Source of the DNA: DATLLJ01 sp035537875 | GTDB taxonomy: Bacteria > Acidobacteriota > Vicinamibacteria > Vicinamibacterales > CAVVIG01 | Direction of reading: 5' to 3' | Assembly: GCA_035537875.1 (NCBI GenBank) | Contig: DATLLJ010000037.1 | Coordinates: 1-64,000 of the forward strand | DNA: 64,000 nt | In this document: positions 8,400 to 17,058 of the stretch, one piece after another | Layout: each line of letters begins with the position of its first letter | Position numbering within the stretch: position 1 is the first letter of the stretch | Position numbers and translations under genes: made by a program | Notes under the pieces: model-generated | Told to the model about the DNA's origin: nothing | The model's database searches: none | Seen by the model: only the letters and a program-made list of their open reading frames with translations

Positions 8400-9401
8400 C
8401 TATTTCGCGCCGGCCCGCAGCTTGGACGCCATCGCGCACTCGCTCATCACAGTGAAGTAGCGTTGCACGCCCTCGGCCCCGACGATGAAGGGATGGTTTT
8501 CGCCCGGCTGACGCGGAGCGGCGAGCAGGCGCGCCTTGGTGTAGGCGCCGTCATACTCGCTGTGGTTGGAGAGCACGACACTGGCCCCCGCGTCGCCCGC
8601 CACCTTGGCGATCTTGCGCTGCGAGGAGATGTATTCGTCCCACCGGGCCCCATCGGTACCGAACGCGCCGGTCAGCGTGCCTCCGGAGTAGGCGACCATC
8701 ACCGTCCGGCCCTGATCCTTGACCGGGAAAACATAAGACAGGGTGCCCGGCGTGTGGCCTGGGGTGGCGACGATCTCCACGATGGTGTCCCCCAGCGTCA
8801 CTTTCGTGCCCTCCGGACCCACGGTGATGTCTCGCTTTGGCACGCCGCCGGGAGCTGTCGCCGGACGCTTCAACGTGGCCTCCCAATCGGCGGCGCCCAT
8901 CACCACTTGGGCGCCGTAACGCTTCTGCAGCTCCGCGGCGCCCTGGTCATGGTCGCCGTGCGCATGGCTGATGATCACGTACTTGATGTCGCGCGGGTTC
9001 AGACCGAGCTTGGTCAAGCCTTCGACGATCTCGGGCTCGGTGGCCCAGGCAAAGTTGGTGTCGATGATGATGATCCCGCCGCTGGTCTGAAGCGCCCACG
9101 AGGAGTGCTGGCGCGTTCCCATCCAGTAGAGATTGTCGAAGACCTTGAAGGGCGGCGCATACCAGTTGGCCCTGTCCGGCGTCTGCGGCGCGCCGGCGCC
9201 GCGCCCAGCGGGGCCCGCGCCGCCGCCGGGCGGAGCGCTGGGCAGGCAGAGATTGACAAAGGTCGCGCGATAGTCCTGTCCCGCGGCGGTTTTGGCCGCG
9301 AGGACATGGGTATCAATCTGGCTCGACGGCGCCTGCGCCAGAGCGGCGGTGGCCAGCAGCATGGCCGAAAGTGACGCAATCGCGATGGGTGTGTGCTTCA
9401 T
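8400..9401 (-). CDS. Secreted metallo-beta-lactamase-fold hydrolase (B3-like)
   Basis: A 333-residue MBL-fold protein with an N-terminal signal peptide ending near ALAQA, so it is periplasmic or exported. The zinc motif HAHGDHD spans 146-152, TPGHTPG supplies a later zinc histidine and SNHSEYD a further one. This spacing and the DTNFAW block resemble subclass B3 metallo-beta-lactamases and their non-lactamase relatives. A Gly/Pro/Ala-rich insert at residues 57-75 is unusual. Whether it hydrolyses beta-lactams cannot be told from sequence. It is a single gene, and nothing beside it suggests a resistance cassette. The spacer to the antiporter (9402-9670) shows no recognisable feature. Confidence 0.88.
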   Translation of the reverse strand: MKHTPIAIASLSAMLLATAALAQAPSSQIDTHVLAAKTAAGQDYRATFVNLCLPSAPPGGGAGPAGRGAGAPQTPDRANWYAPPFKVFDNLYWMGTRQHSSWALQTSGGIIIIDTNFAWATEPEIVEGLTKLGLNPRDIKYVIISHAHGDHDQGAAELQKRYGAQVVMGAADWEATLKRPATAPGGVPKRDITVGPEGTKVTLGDTIVEIVATPGHTPGTLSYVFPVKDQGRTVMVAYSGGTLTGAFGTDGARWDEYISSQRKIAKVAGDAGASVVLSNHSEYDGAYTKARLLAAPRQPGENHPFIVGAEGVQRYFTVMSECAMASKLRAGAK

Positions 9402-9670
9402 GTCTTTTTTGCAGGCGCGTCGAATCTGTCCATTCAGTATCGCGGTTCAATACTTGGCGGAAGAAACGTAGCACGAAACCCGCGAAAGGGATGGGACATT
9501 ATTGCCAGTCGGCGTGAGACAGTTGCCGCTGCCCCACGCCCCCGTCATGCCTGTGCAGCCGCACGCTGGGGCCAGAGCCAGGTCCTTCAATCCGTCCGCA
9601 CCGTGGGCGCGGGATTAGTAGACACGTGTACTCGACTGCCACTTCAACTTCGGCGCGGGCCAGAGTCGCT

Positions 9671-11221
9671 TCACTCCGCCGCCATCCGATCTGCCATTTC
9701 GAGCCAGTCCAACTCCTCCTCTATTAGATGAAAGGCGTCGTCGCCAATCTCATCGTTGGCACGCATGGCGAGCACCGCCTGCCGCGCGGCCTGGATGGCT
9801 CCGCGACGGAGGCCGCTGTGTGCGAAGCGCGTGGCGTCCTCGGCCTCAGTCACCGTTCGTTCAGACATCAGATGTGCCGTGAACTCCAGCCGGACTGCCT
9901 CCGCAACCGGCGATTCGTCGTGTAGAAAGCTCGCCAATCCTGCCTGCAACCCGCGTTCTCGGGCAGAGCGTAGTTCGCGGCCGACCGGGTCGTCGTCGTG
10001 CAACTCGAGCGCGTGTAGCAGAGGCTTGAGCGTCAGTCCCTGGATCACCAGGGTTCCGAGCACGACCGAGAACGCCGTCAGCAGAATCAGATCCCGATGC
10101 GGGAAAGCTGAGGGGAGCGCCAGCGCTGCAGCGAGAGAGACGATCCCCCGCATGCCGGCCCACGAGATGATCATGCCGCTCCCAACGGTCGGCCGCAACA
10201 TCGGCCGGGGAGGATGAAATCCAAGCCGGCGATGTCGCCACCGGACCACGGCGTTGAAGGACATGTGCCAGGCGACGCGCACGACGATCACGGTCAGCAG
10301 AACCGCGCCGGCAACAGCAAAGTACCGCCCCCGCTCGGCAGCTTCCAGGCTCTCGAGGATCGGCCGAATCTGCAGGCCGATGAAGATGAATGCGAGGACA
10401 TTCAGGGCGAAGACAACCGTCTCCCACACGGCATACGTCGGAATGCGTATCCGCGCGGGAATGCGCTCCGGCGCGGTCTGCGCCACCGCAATCGCGTAGC
10501 ACACCATGGTCAGCACGCCCGAGAGACCGATGTGTTCCGCGAGTATCCAGACGCTGAACGTGCTGACGAACTGAAGAATGATCGCGGTGGGCACATGCTG
10601 CACACGATCCATGACCTGCAATGTGAGCCAGCCGAGGGCCGGTCCGACGACGATGCTGCCGGCGACCGCGAGCGGGAAGGTTGGCGCCACCGCGGCGATG
10701 GAGAAGCCGCTCCCGGCGACGGCTCCCACGGCGAGGCGGTAGATCAGGAGCGCACTCGCGTCATTGAGCAGGCTCTCGCCTTCGAGGATTGTCAGGATGC
10801 GATGCGGCGGTCGCAGCTGTCGCAGCACGGCGGTGGCGGCGACGGCATCGGGCGGCGCAACGATCGCACCCAGGGAAATCGCGGGCGCCCACGGAATCGC
10901 CGGAATCAGCGTGCGAACGACAACGGCCACGGCGACGGTTGTGAACCCGACCGCGAAGACGACCAGCCCCGTGACCGGAGCCCAGTTGTCTCTGAGATCT
11001 CTGAGCGAGGCATCGTATGCCGCGTCGAGCAGAACAGGGGCAACGAACAGCGCCAGCGCAAGCTCGGGAGGCAGCGCGAAGGAAGACGCGACCGGAAGAA
11101 ACGCCAGCAGCGCACCACCGAGCGCCAGAAAGACCGGATACGGGGCGCTGACGCGGCGTGCTGCCGCCGCCAGAATCACCGCGGCAACGAACAGGACCAG
11201 AAGCTGTTCGAGTTCGCTCAT
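9671..11221 (-). CDS. Na+/H+ antiporter, CPA1 (NhaP-type) family
   Basis: A 516-residue integral membrane protein, hydrophobic over the first 400 residues (about 12 membrane segments), followed by a soluble tail of about 110 residues. Hallmarks are SLGAIVAPPDAVAATAVL with the ion-binding PD pair, the LLNDASALLIYRL segment and the late SWAGMRGIVSLAAALALP helix of CPA1 exchangers. Such proteins exchange cytoplasmic Na+ (or K+) for H+ to control pH and salt. The ATG at 11221 is preferred over an in-frame TTG 12 bases upstream. The gene is isolated from the neighbouring operon by a stretch of gene remnants. Confidence 0.93.
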   Translation of the reverse strand: MSELEQLLVLFVAAVILAAAARRVSAPYPVFLALGGALLAFLPVASSFALPPELALALFVAPVLLDAAYDASLRDLRDNWAPVTGLVVFAVGFTTVAVAVVVRTLIPAIPWAPAISLGAIVAPPDAVAATAVLRQLRPPHRILTILEGESLLNDASALLIYRLAVGAVAGSGFSIAAVAPTFPLAVAGSIVVGPALGWLTLQVMDRVQHVPTAIILQFVSTFSVWILAEHIGLSGVLTMVCYAIAVAQTAPERIPARIRIPTYAVWETVVFALNVLAFIFIGLQIRPILESLEAAERGRYFAVAGAVLLTVIVVRVAWHMSFNAVVRWRHRRLGFHPPRPMLRPTVGSGMIISWAGMRGIVSLAAALALPSAFPHRDLILLTAFSVVLGTLVIQGLTLKPLLHALELHDDDPVGRELRSARERGLQAGLASFLHDESPVAEAVRLEFTAHLMSERTVTEAEDATRFAHSGLRRGAIQAARQAVLAMRANDEIGDDAFHLIEEELDWLEMADRMAAE

Positions 11222-11239
11222 ACCCGCATACAAGAACTC

Positions 11240-11460
11240 GGTGTTCGCCGGTCGTGGGCATCCACACGAGACCCATGCTCACCGTGTCCAGCGAGTTGTC
11301 GAGCTTGAGTGCCGTCGATGCCGAACTGGTTGAGGTTGTTCCCCCACATGACCTGGTAGCGCAGTGTCTTCGCGATCAGCCCGTTCGCAAGAGGGCCCTG
11401 CGGCGTCGAGCGCGCGACACGGCCGGGCCAGATCCGACGATCGTGAACGCCCAGTCCACT
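11240..11460 (-). pseudogene. Possible outer-membrane protein C-terminal remnant
   Basis: On the minus strand one frame reads TLRYQVMWGNNLNQFGID. The text continues in another frame as ALKLDNSLDTVSMGLVWMPTTGEH, which looks like the closing beta-strands of an outer-membrane protein interrupted by a frameshift. It abuts the start of the antiporter gene. No start codon, signal peptide or complete barrel is present, and the family assignment is a guess from amphipathic strand patterning. Confidence 0.3.
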
Positions 11461-11489
11461 CCGAGTGGACGGGGGATCGCGCCGTCTCG

Positions 11490-11605
11490 TGCAGACGTTC
11501 CGCGCGCTCTGGAGCGACACGGTGAAGGCTGAAGGTTACTCGCGGGTGACGTGGGAGATCGCGCCGATCGGGGATTCGTGCCGCCTGACAGTGGATCGCC
11601 GTGAT
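11490..11605 (+). pseudogene. Remnant of an SRPBCC/AHSA1-type protein
   Basis: A short frame reads YSRVTWEIAPIGDSCRLTV, a pattern typical of the middle strand pair of AHSA1/SRPBCC (Bet v 1-like) proteins. The flanking sequence in this frame does not continue the fold, so only a fragment remains. It sits against the 3' end of the convergent NTF2-like gene. Confidence 0.35.
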
Positions 11606-11606
11606 G

Positions 11607-12869
11607 TCATCGCGCTTCGACCGTTTCGATCGACCATCCATCGCTGACTTTTCTCAGGCCGAACTTCCAGGTTCGCGAATCGACTTGCAAGTCCCTGCTC
11701 CCAACCTTCGGCACGTATCGCACGGTCCCGCTGCAATCAGCCTCCGCGCGAGCGCCGGCGACGCCGATCCAGCAGCGATTGAACGAGAGCTCCTGCTTCT
11801 CGAGCCGGTCGAAGGCCCTGTCGAGCGCTCGTTCATTCACCGACGGCCAGACGGCTCTCGCAGCGCCGACGTCAAGGGCGCTGAATGCGCTGCGGTATCG
11901 ACCCAGAACCGTCTCGATGGCCGCTGTGTCAGCTGCGGGCGGCGGTGGTTCAGATGCGGGCTCACCCGTAGGCGGTGGTGACGCGGAAGTTGCAGATGCA
12001 GACGCTGCCGTTGCGGGAGTGCTTGGCGGCTGTGCCAGGTCGGGCGCCGGCGGCAGGGAAGGCTGCGCTGGTGGCTCCACTGCCGGTGTCGCCAACGCTC
12101 CCGTCCCGGCCGATGTCAACTCGAGGGCGTCTGCGGTCGGCGCCGATGGCACGACCAACGGCCCCGAGTTCGGCGGGTCGACCGGCAGTGCTGTGGTTCG
12201 TTCAGCGGGAGGCGACGCTGTTGCTGCCGCCGGCGCCCGAACTGGCTCGAGCGGGCGCAAAACCGGATCAACGGTGCCCCTCCTGGTGATCGTCGTATTC
12301 GGATTCGGCGTGGTTCCCGCCACGGCTCGACCCGGTGGCGGCCGAGTGTCGTTTTTGTCGGGGTTCGCCGGCGGCGCCGACGCGCCGGGTTCGCGCGGGG
12401 TGGCTGCCGCGGGCCGAGTCCTGTCAGCGGACAGAACAGACGCTGACTCCGTGACCGCCTCACGATTCTGGCCGGTTGTTCCTGACGATGTTTCGGCCTG
12501 ACTGGTGTCACGAGGCTGAGCGGCTCGCTCGGACGGCGGGCTCGGGAATTCCGGGACCGCGGGACGATGCATCACGAACCACGCGACGAAAGATGCGGCC
12601 ACTGCCACCCCGCTGAGCGCCCCGCGATAGCGCACGAAAAGGCTTGGCGGAGGCGGAATGGCGGGCGGCAGCGGCACGGGCTTGAACTCGCCCTGAGGGG
12701 TCTCTTCGGAGAGGAAGGTGTCGAGATAATCCAGATCCCCCACTGGCTCCGGGAGTTGTTCCGTGCGAGCGACGAGCTTGCCGTCTTCCCGCTCGAACTG
12801 GTCCAGCGCCCGCTCGACTTCGGCGTCGGAAACGTCAGCGGGAATCTTGGGGAGAGAGTAGTCGGCCAT
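11607..12869 (-). CDS. Membrane-anchored Pro/Ala-rich protein with NTF2-like C-terminus
   Basis: A 420-residue protein of unknown function. Residues 1-75 are cytoplasmic and acidic. One membrane segment (ALSGVAVAASFVAWFVM) is followed by about 220 residues of Pro/Ala/Thr-rich low complexity, which could span the periplasm. The last 100 residues (AAIETVLGRYRSAFSALDVG to the end) resemble an NTF2/SnoaL-like cone with a CWIGVAGARAEADC strand pair. It is the last gene of a three-gene unit: its ATG at 12869 lies 13 bases after the stop of the beta-barrel gene. The layout suggests an envelope-spanning accessory of the upstream outer-membrane and lipoprotein partners; no catalytic residues are evident. 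Confidence 0.75.
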   Translation of the reverse strand: MADYSLPKIPADVSDAEVERALDQFEREDGKLVARTEQLPEPVGDLDYLDTFLSEETPQGEFKPVPLPPAIPPPPSLFVRYRGALSGVAVAASFVAWFVMHRPAVPEFPSPPSERAAQPRDTSQAETSSGTTGQNREAVTESASVLSADRTRPAAATPREPGASAPPANPDKNDTRPPPGRAVAGTTPNPNTTITRRGTVDPVLRPLEPVRAPAAATASPPAERTTALPVDPPNSGPLVVPSAPTADALELTSAGTGALATPAVEPPAQPSLPPAPDLAQPPSTPATAASASATSASPPPTGEPASEPPPPAADTAAIETVLGRYRSAFSALDVGAARAVWPSVNERALDRAFDRLEKQELSFNRCWIGVAGARAEADCSGTVRYVPKVGSRDLQVDSRTWKFGLRKVSDGWSIETVEAR

Positions 12870-12882
12870 GGCGCGGTGGGCC

Positions 12883-14127
12883 TCAGGGGGCAAATGAGTA
12901 GTCGAACGCCACGATGGGCGTCCACCGCGCGTTGAGCCCTGATTGCGTCACGGGCCGCAGCACATTTGCCGACACGATCCAGCCTCCTTCGACATTCCAT
13001 TTCACGCCGCCGACGACCACGAGACGGTCGGTTGTTTGCGGTACTCCCGTGAGCCGTATCGTGTCCACACCAGCCAGCCGCGGATGAGGGACCGTGGTCT
13101 GCGTGAGCTGCCCGAAGTCATCAAGTCGGCGACCGTAGAACTCCCCGACCAATGTGAGCCGTGGGACGGCGACAACCGTCACGGCCCCGGCATAGTCGAG
13201 GCCACCGAAAGGGCCATGAATCCCAAATCCCGCTTCGCCGTGCACTCCGACGCGCCCGGCCTCGAGCGATCCGAGAACTCGGGCCTTGATGCTCAGCTCT
13301 CCTGCACCAAGCAGGTTATCCTCATCTCCGGTAGGAAACCTCGCCTCGCCCCCCACCGCGAGACCGCTGGCTCCGCTGCGGACCACGCTGTACTTCCCGC
13401 GAAGGGCGAGGTCGCCGGGTCCCGATGCCGTCGCGGACGCCGCCGCCTGCACGAGCGTGCGGCCGCGATAGGTGTCGACGCGCTCACCGTTCAGACTGAG
13501 TGTCACGAACGGAAGGGCGGCGCTCAAGTCGAAGCGATCGGTCACTCCGAAATTGCCCGAGACGATCACGCTGTTGAGGCGAATGCGGAGCGACACAGTC
13601 TCGATGTCGAAAGGCTGGGTCTCGCCTCGCAGAACCGAGGCCGTCGACACCAGCGTCCCGTCACCTAGGTTCTGACCGTCGATGGTATCGAACGCGGTGT
13701 TTCGGTAGCTGATACCAACCGAGGTGCGCATCGCGCCGCTGGTCAACGACCATTCGGTGAAGGAGGGACCGAAGCTGTCGGTCGACCGTGTCATGGTGCC
13801 GAGAGCAGGATCGAGACGATAGGCGAATCCGCTCGACGTCGAGGCGATCGGCAGCGTGGCCACCTCGTGGACGAGGAACGTGGCCACCGTGTCGCTCGTC
13901 TCGATGGCCGCCTGCTCGTCTCGGACGAAGTCGTCGGTGGCGATCGAGCGATTCGTCAAGAGGAACAGGAGGACGTCGCTGATCGCCTGCTGTGCCGCTG
14001 CCGGCTCCGGCGACGCACACACGAGAACCAGTGCTGTCAGAATCGTCAGCCAGCCGAAGCGACCTCGCCGGCGCGCTGCCGCCGACGCTGCACTCGAGCG
14101 ACGGACTCCTTGATGCTCTCGAATCAT
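12883..14127 (-). CDS. Predicted outer-membrane beta-barrel protein
   Basis: A 414-residue exported protein starting at the ATG at 14127 (MIREHQGVRR), 10 bases after the stop of the BACON gene. A signal peptide with a twin-basic start and the hydrophobic run WLTILTALVLVCASPEPAAA precedes a body of alternating strands (for example GDLALRGKYSVVRSG, AVGGEARFPTGDEDNLLGAG and LTLVGEFYGRRLDD). It ends in a barrel-like terminus FDYSFAP. The strands with GD and Gly/aromatic turns resemble the transporter/MetA-pathway-of-phenol-degradation type of barrels, but the substrate is unknown. Its position between a surface lipoprotein and a periplasm-spanning protein suggests one envelope complex. Confidence 0.75.
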   Translation of the reverse strand: MIREHQGVRRSSAASAAARRRGRFGWLTILTALVLVCASPEPAAAQQAISDVLLFLLTNRSIATDDFVRDEQAAIETSDTVATFLVHEVATLPIASTSSGFAYRLDPALGTMTRSTDSFGPSFTEWSLTSGAMRTSVGISYRNTAFDTIDGQNLGDGTLVSTASVLRGETQPFDIETVSLRIRLNSVIVSGNFGVTDRFDLSAALPFVTLSLNGERVDTYRGRTLVQAAASATASGPGDLALRGKYSVVRSGASGLAVGGEARFPTGDEDNLLGAGELSIKARVLGSLEAGRVGVHGEAGFGIHGPFGGLDYAGAVTVVAVPRLTLVGEFYGRRLDDFGQLTQTTVPHPRLAGVDTIRLTGVPQTTDRLVVVGGVKWNVEGGWIVSANVLRPVTQSGLNARWTPIVAFDYSFAP

Positions 14128-14137
14128 CGGCACTCGA

Positions 14138-16108
14138 TCACTTGGCTTGCTGCGTGGCGGTGAAGGTCTGCCCCGCAATGGTCACCGTGCCTGTTCGTGT
14201 GGCAGCGCCGCTGTTCGACGCCACACGAATACGCACGTTCCCCGATCCCGTACCGCTCGCTCCAGAGTTGATCGTGATCCACGAGGCGTTGCTCGTGGCC
14301 GACCAGGTGCAGTGGCTGCTCGTGGTTACGGCGATGGAGAAGTTGTTGTCGCCGCCGGCGCCGAAATTCGCGGCTGTGGGTGAGATGACGTAGACGCACG
14401 GCGCGGCCTGCTGAGTCACCGTGAAGGTCGCACCCGCTATGGTGAGGGTGCCCGTCCGGGCTCCGCCGGTGTTCGCCAGGGCGCTGAAGCCGACGGAACC
14501 ATTTCCGGTGCCGTTCACGCCGGAGGTGATCGTGAGCCACGGCGCATTGCTCGTCGCCGTCCATGCGCACGCACTCGTGGTCGTGACGGCGACCGTGCCT
14601 GTGCCTCCAGTCGCCGCGACGGACTGACTCGTCGGAGCAATCGTGAACGTACAGGCTGGCGCCGCCGCCTGACTCACCGTGAACGTCGCACCCGCAATGG
14701 TGAGCGTGCCCGTTCGGGCCGTACCGGTATTCGCCTGGGCGCTGAAGCCGACGGAGCCACTTCCGGTGCCGTTCGCGCCGGAGGTGATCGTGAGCCATGG
14801 CGCATTGCTCGTCGCCGTCCATGCGCACCCGCTCGCGGCCGTAACGGCGACGGTGCCCGTGCCTCCCGACGCCGCGACGGACTGCCCCGTCGGAGCAATC
14901 GTGAACGTACAGGCTGGCGCCGCCTGAGTCACCGTGAACGTCGCACCCGCAATGGTGAGCGTGCCCGTTCGGGCTGTACCGGTATTTGCCTGGGCGCTGA
15001 AGCCGACGGAGCCACTTCCGGTGCTGTTCGCGCCAGAGGTGATCGTGAGCCACGGCGCATTGCTCGTCGCCGTCCATGCGCACCCACTCGTGGTCGTGAC
15101 GGCGACCGTGCCTGTGCTTCCAGTCGCTGCGACGGACTGACTCGTGGGAGCAATCGTGAACGTGCAGGCTGGGGGGGCCGTGGCTGCCGCCTGAGTCACG
15201 GAAAACTGGTGACCCGCGATGATGCTCGTGCCCGTCCGGGCGGCGCCGGTATTCGGGCTGACATTGAACGTCACCGACCCACCGGCGTTGCCGCTCGAGC
15301 CGGATGTGATGGTGATCCACGCAGCGAGGCTGGTGGCGGTCCATGCGCACCCTTGACCTGTCGTCACGCTGACAGTGCTTCCACTGACGCCAGCGGCCTG
15401 AACGCTCAGGCTGGTCGGTGAGATGGACCAGGTGCACGTGGCCCCGCCGTCGTTTGTACCCAACTGCCTGACCGTGAATGTCTGATCCGCGATGGCGACC
15501 GTTCCCGTCCGCTGGCCGCCTGTGTTGGGCGCGACGGTGATCGTCACCGCCTCGCTGGTGCTGCCGGTGCTCGGAGTCACCGACATCCAGCCGGCGCTGG
15601 TCGTTGCCGTCCAGGAGCAGGCGTTCGCGGCGGTGAGTCCCACGGTCGTCACGCCGCCCGCAGCGGCGATGTCCTGGCTCCCGCGGTCGATTTCGAATCG
15701 ACAGGGGGCGGCGGTCTGCGCGACCCGAATGTGCTCGTCGTTGATGACGATGTCGCCTTGTCGCGGCGATGACTGCGGATTCGCCACGATGCGGAAGGTG
15801 ACTTCACCGCTTCCCTGTCCGGATGACGGAGACAGATCAGTGATCCAGTCGGCAGGCGTCGACGCTTTCCACGTGCACTCCGGTTGTGTGGTGACCAGAA
15901 GGGAGCCCGTTCCTCCGCTGCTCTCCATGTTGTTGACCGTCATGGCGAGGGCGATCTGGCACTTGGCAGGAATCGGGCTCGTCGTGACGTTCGAGGAGGA
16001 AACGCAGGCCGTGACCAGCAGCGCGACTGATGGTACCAGCAGCGCCGCGGACAACAACCACCGCCGGCAGGCACGCGTGACCCAACACACTGAATGCGTC
16101 GAACGCAT
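14138..16108 (-). CDS. Lipoprotein with seven BACON-type repeats
   Basis: A 656-residue protein with a lipoprotein signal (LLVTAC, Cys35), so it is lipid-anchored and probably faces outward. After the anchor come seven repeats of 80-90 residues. Each opens with a Cys-aromatic strand (CTFTIAPTSQSVAA and variants), has a second Cys in CAWTATS and then the WLTITSG block characteristic of BACON domains. The paired cysteines could form one disulfide per domain. BACON domains are all-beta binding modules usually linked to carbohydrate or glycoprotein binding. Repeats 4-6 are nearly identical at DNA level, indicating recent duplication or conversion. This is the first gene of the three-gene operon running leftward. 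Confidence 0.9.
   Translation of the reverse strand: MRSTHSVCWVTRACRRWLLSAALLVPSVALLVTACVSSSNVTTSPIPAKCQIALAMTVNNMESSGGTGSLLVTTQPECTWKASTPADWITDLSPSSGQGSGEVTFRIVANPQSSPRQGDIVINDEHIRVAQTAAPCRFEIDRGSQDIAAAGGVTTVGLTAANACSWTATTSAGWMSVTPSTGSTSEAVTITVAPNTGGQRTGTVAIADQTFTVRQLGTNDGGATCTWSISPTSLSVQAAGVSGSTVSVTTGQGCAWTATSLAAWITITSGSSGNAGGSVTFNVSPNTGAARTGTSIIAGHQFSVTQAAATAPPACTFTIAPTSQSVAATGSTGTVAVTTTSGCAWTATSNAPWLTITSGANSTGSGSVGFSAQANTGTARTGTLTIAGATFTVTQAAPACTFTIAPTGQSVAASGGTGTVAVTAASGCAWTATSNAPWLTITSGANGTGSGSVGFSAQANTGTARTGTLTIAGATFTVSQAAAPACTFTIAPTSQSVAATGGTGTVAVTTTSACAWTATSNAPWLTITSGVNGTGNGSVGFSALANTGGARTGTLTIAGATFTVTQQAAPCVYVISPTAANFGAGGDNNFSIAVTTSSHCTWSATSNASWITINSGASGTGSGNVRIRVASNSGAATRTGTVTIAGQTFTATQQAK
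14405..15185 (-). repeat. Tandem about 255-bp repeats inside the BACON gene
   Basis: Three consecutive units of about 255-258 bp (landmark CACCGTGAAxGTCGCACCCG near 14415, 14672 and 14929) are almost identical over most of their length. They correspond to BACON domains 4-6. Such arrays expand and contract by recombination, so the copy number may differ between strains or be misassembled. Confidence 0.85.
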
Positions 16109-16444
16109 CGAAATCCTCGAGGTCGTCAGCCGAGCTTGTTCCCTGACTGATCGTCGCAGCTTATTACATCCTGCGATCAGGTGTCGTGAGGTCGGCGCAG
16201 AAAAATTGGCATGAAAAGAAGTCGCCGTGTCAGCGACCTTCTGTCATTTGTGAGGGCTCTTCATGGTCGCTCGATTGGTCAACCTGAACCACAGAGGTTC
16301 AACCTGAACCACAGCGGCCAACCTGAACCACAGAGGTTCAACCTGAACCAGAGAGATTCGACCATCTATCCGCGATGTTGTCGGTGACGTGGTCCCGCGA
16401 ATCGCTATCTTCGCGTCGCTGGCTATCAGGCGCGTCGCTGGCTA
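16109..16444. repeat. Spacer with four copies of a 20-bp direct repeat
   Basis: No gene is visible in this 336-base spacer upstream of the BACON operon. At 16280-16360 the unit CAACCTGAACCACAGAGGTT occurs four times with 19-20-base spacing (starts at 16280, 16300, 16319 and 16339); the later copies are degenerate. A second pair, CGTCGCTGGCTATCAGG, is repeated near 16415-16450. The period of two helical turns would suit phased protein binding. It could also be a simple slipped-strand repeat. Confidence 0.75.
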
Positions 16445-16756
16445 TCAGGGATGTTCGTTTAACGCTCCGGCCTTGACCGATGTGGGCACGCTCCAGATAC
16501 CTCTGCATTCGCAGCACTCATACCAGGCGAGGCCGCTCTGATCGCGATGCGTCCGGAGCGGCATCGGCTCCGCGCGCGTCCCGTCGCATCCCGGGCAGAC
16601 CACGGGGTCTGCGCTAGCCTTCCTCTCTCGCTGACGACGAGGAGGCCTGCCGTGCTGAATCGGATCGGCTGGCAGGCGCGTCAGCTCCGCGAGCACCCGC
16701 GCTCGACGCTGCTGTACTTCGACAAAGCGGGTGTGCTCAACGATCGCAGCAGCCAT
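16445..16756 (-). CDS. Small zinc-ribbon protein
   Basis: A 103-residue hypothetical protein. An N-terminal helix (VEHTRFVEVQQRRARVLAELTR) and a basic linker lead to a two-CxxC zinc ribbon: CPGC, then about 20 residues later CCEC within WYECCECRGIW. The cysteine spacing supports real coding potential despite the short length. It lies 54 bases downstream of the omega-like gene in the same direction, so it may be a regulatory or RNA-polymerase-associated zinc protein. That role is inferred only from context and size. The start is the ATG at 16756. Confidence 0.5.
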   Translation of the reverse strand: MAAAIVEHTRFVEVQQRRARVLAELTRLPADPIQHGRPPRRQRERKASADPVVCPGCDGTRAEPMPLRTHRDQSGLAWYECCECRGIWSVPTSVKAGALNEHP

Positions 16757-16809
16757 TTGTCAACCCCTACAGCTCGATGAAAGTGAACGATGTGGTCGAC
16801 GCGCGTCGC

Positions 16810-17058
16810 TCAAGCGACCTCGACGGCCACCGCTGGAGGCGGTGTCGTCTCGACCCCAGCGGCCGCGCCGACGGCAACTTCGGCGCGTGCCGGCGCGGGC
16901 GTCTCCTTCACCTTTCCCTGCGACACTTCGAGTTGGGCGATGACGATGGCTTTGTGGCCGCCATCAACTCTGGGGAGACATCCGCGAATCAATTGTTCGG
17001 CGCGAAGCGACGCGAGCACGACGAACTGAAACGCTCCGATTCCTGCTGGTTGCTGCAT
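16810..17058 (-). CDS. RNA polymerase omega subunit-like protein
   Basis: An 82-residue protein whose first 50 residues match the omega-subunit (RpoZ) pattern of Acidobacteriota: FQFVVLASLRAEQLIRGCLPR, then HKAIVIAQLEVSQGKV. Omega helps assemble the beta' subunit. The remaining 30 residues are an Ala/Val/Pro-rich tail that is not part of the fold. The surroundings (no gmk or DNA/pantothenate metabolism genes) do not match a housekeeping rpoZ locus, so this is probably a paralogue. The start is the ATG at 17058. The overlapping plus-strand frame looks like a shadow. Confidence 0.6.
   Translation of the reverse strand: MQQPAGIGAFQFVVLASLRAEQLIRGCLPRVDGGHKAIVIAQLEVSQGKVKETPAPARAEVAVGAAAGVETTPPPAVAVEVA

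Noticed and set aside
8400..9401. Antibiotic-resistance carbapenemase
   Set aside because: The MBL fold is clear, but there is no mobile context and the B3-like motifs are shared with many non-lactamase hydrolases, so no resistance claim is made.
14124..15437. Repetitive His/Arg/Asp-rich frame antisense or out of frame to the BACON gene
   Set aside because: Its repeats merely mirror the DNA repeats of the BACON domains read in another frame; no signal peptide or ribosome binding site supports it.
16280..16360. CRISPR array
   Set aside because: The copies are directly adjacent with no spacers between them, the unit is only 20 bp and there are no cas genes.
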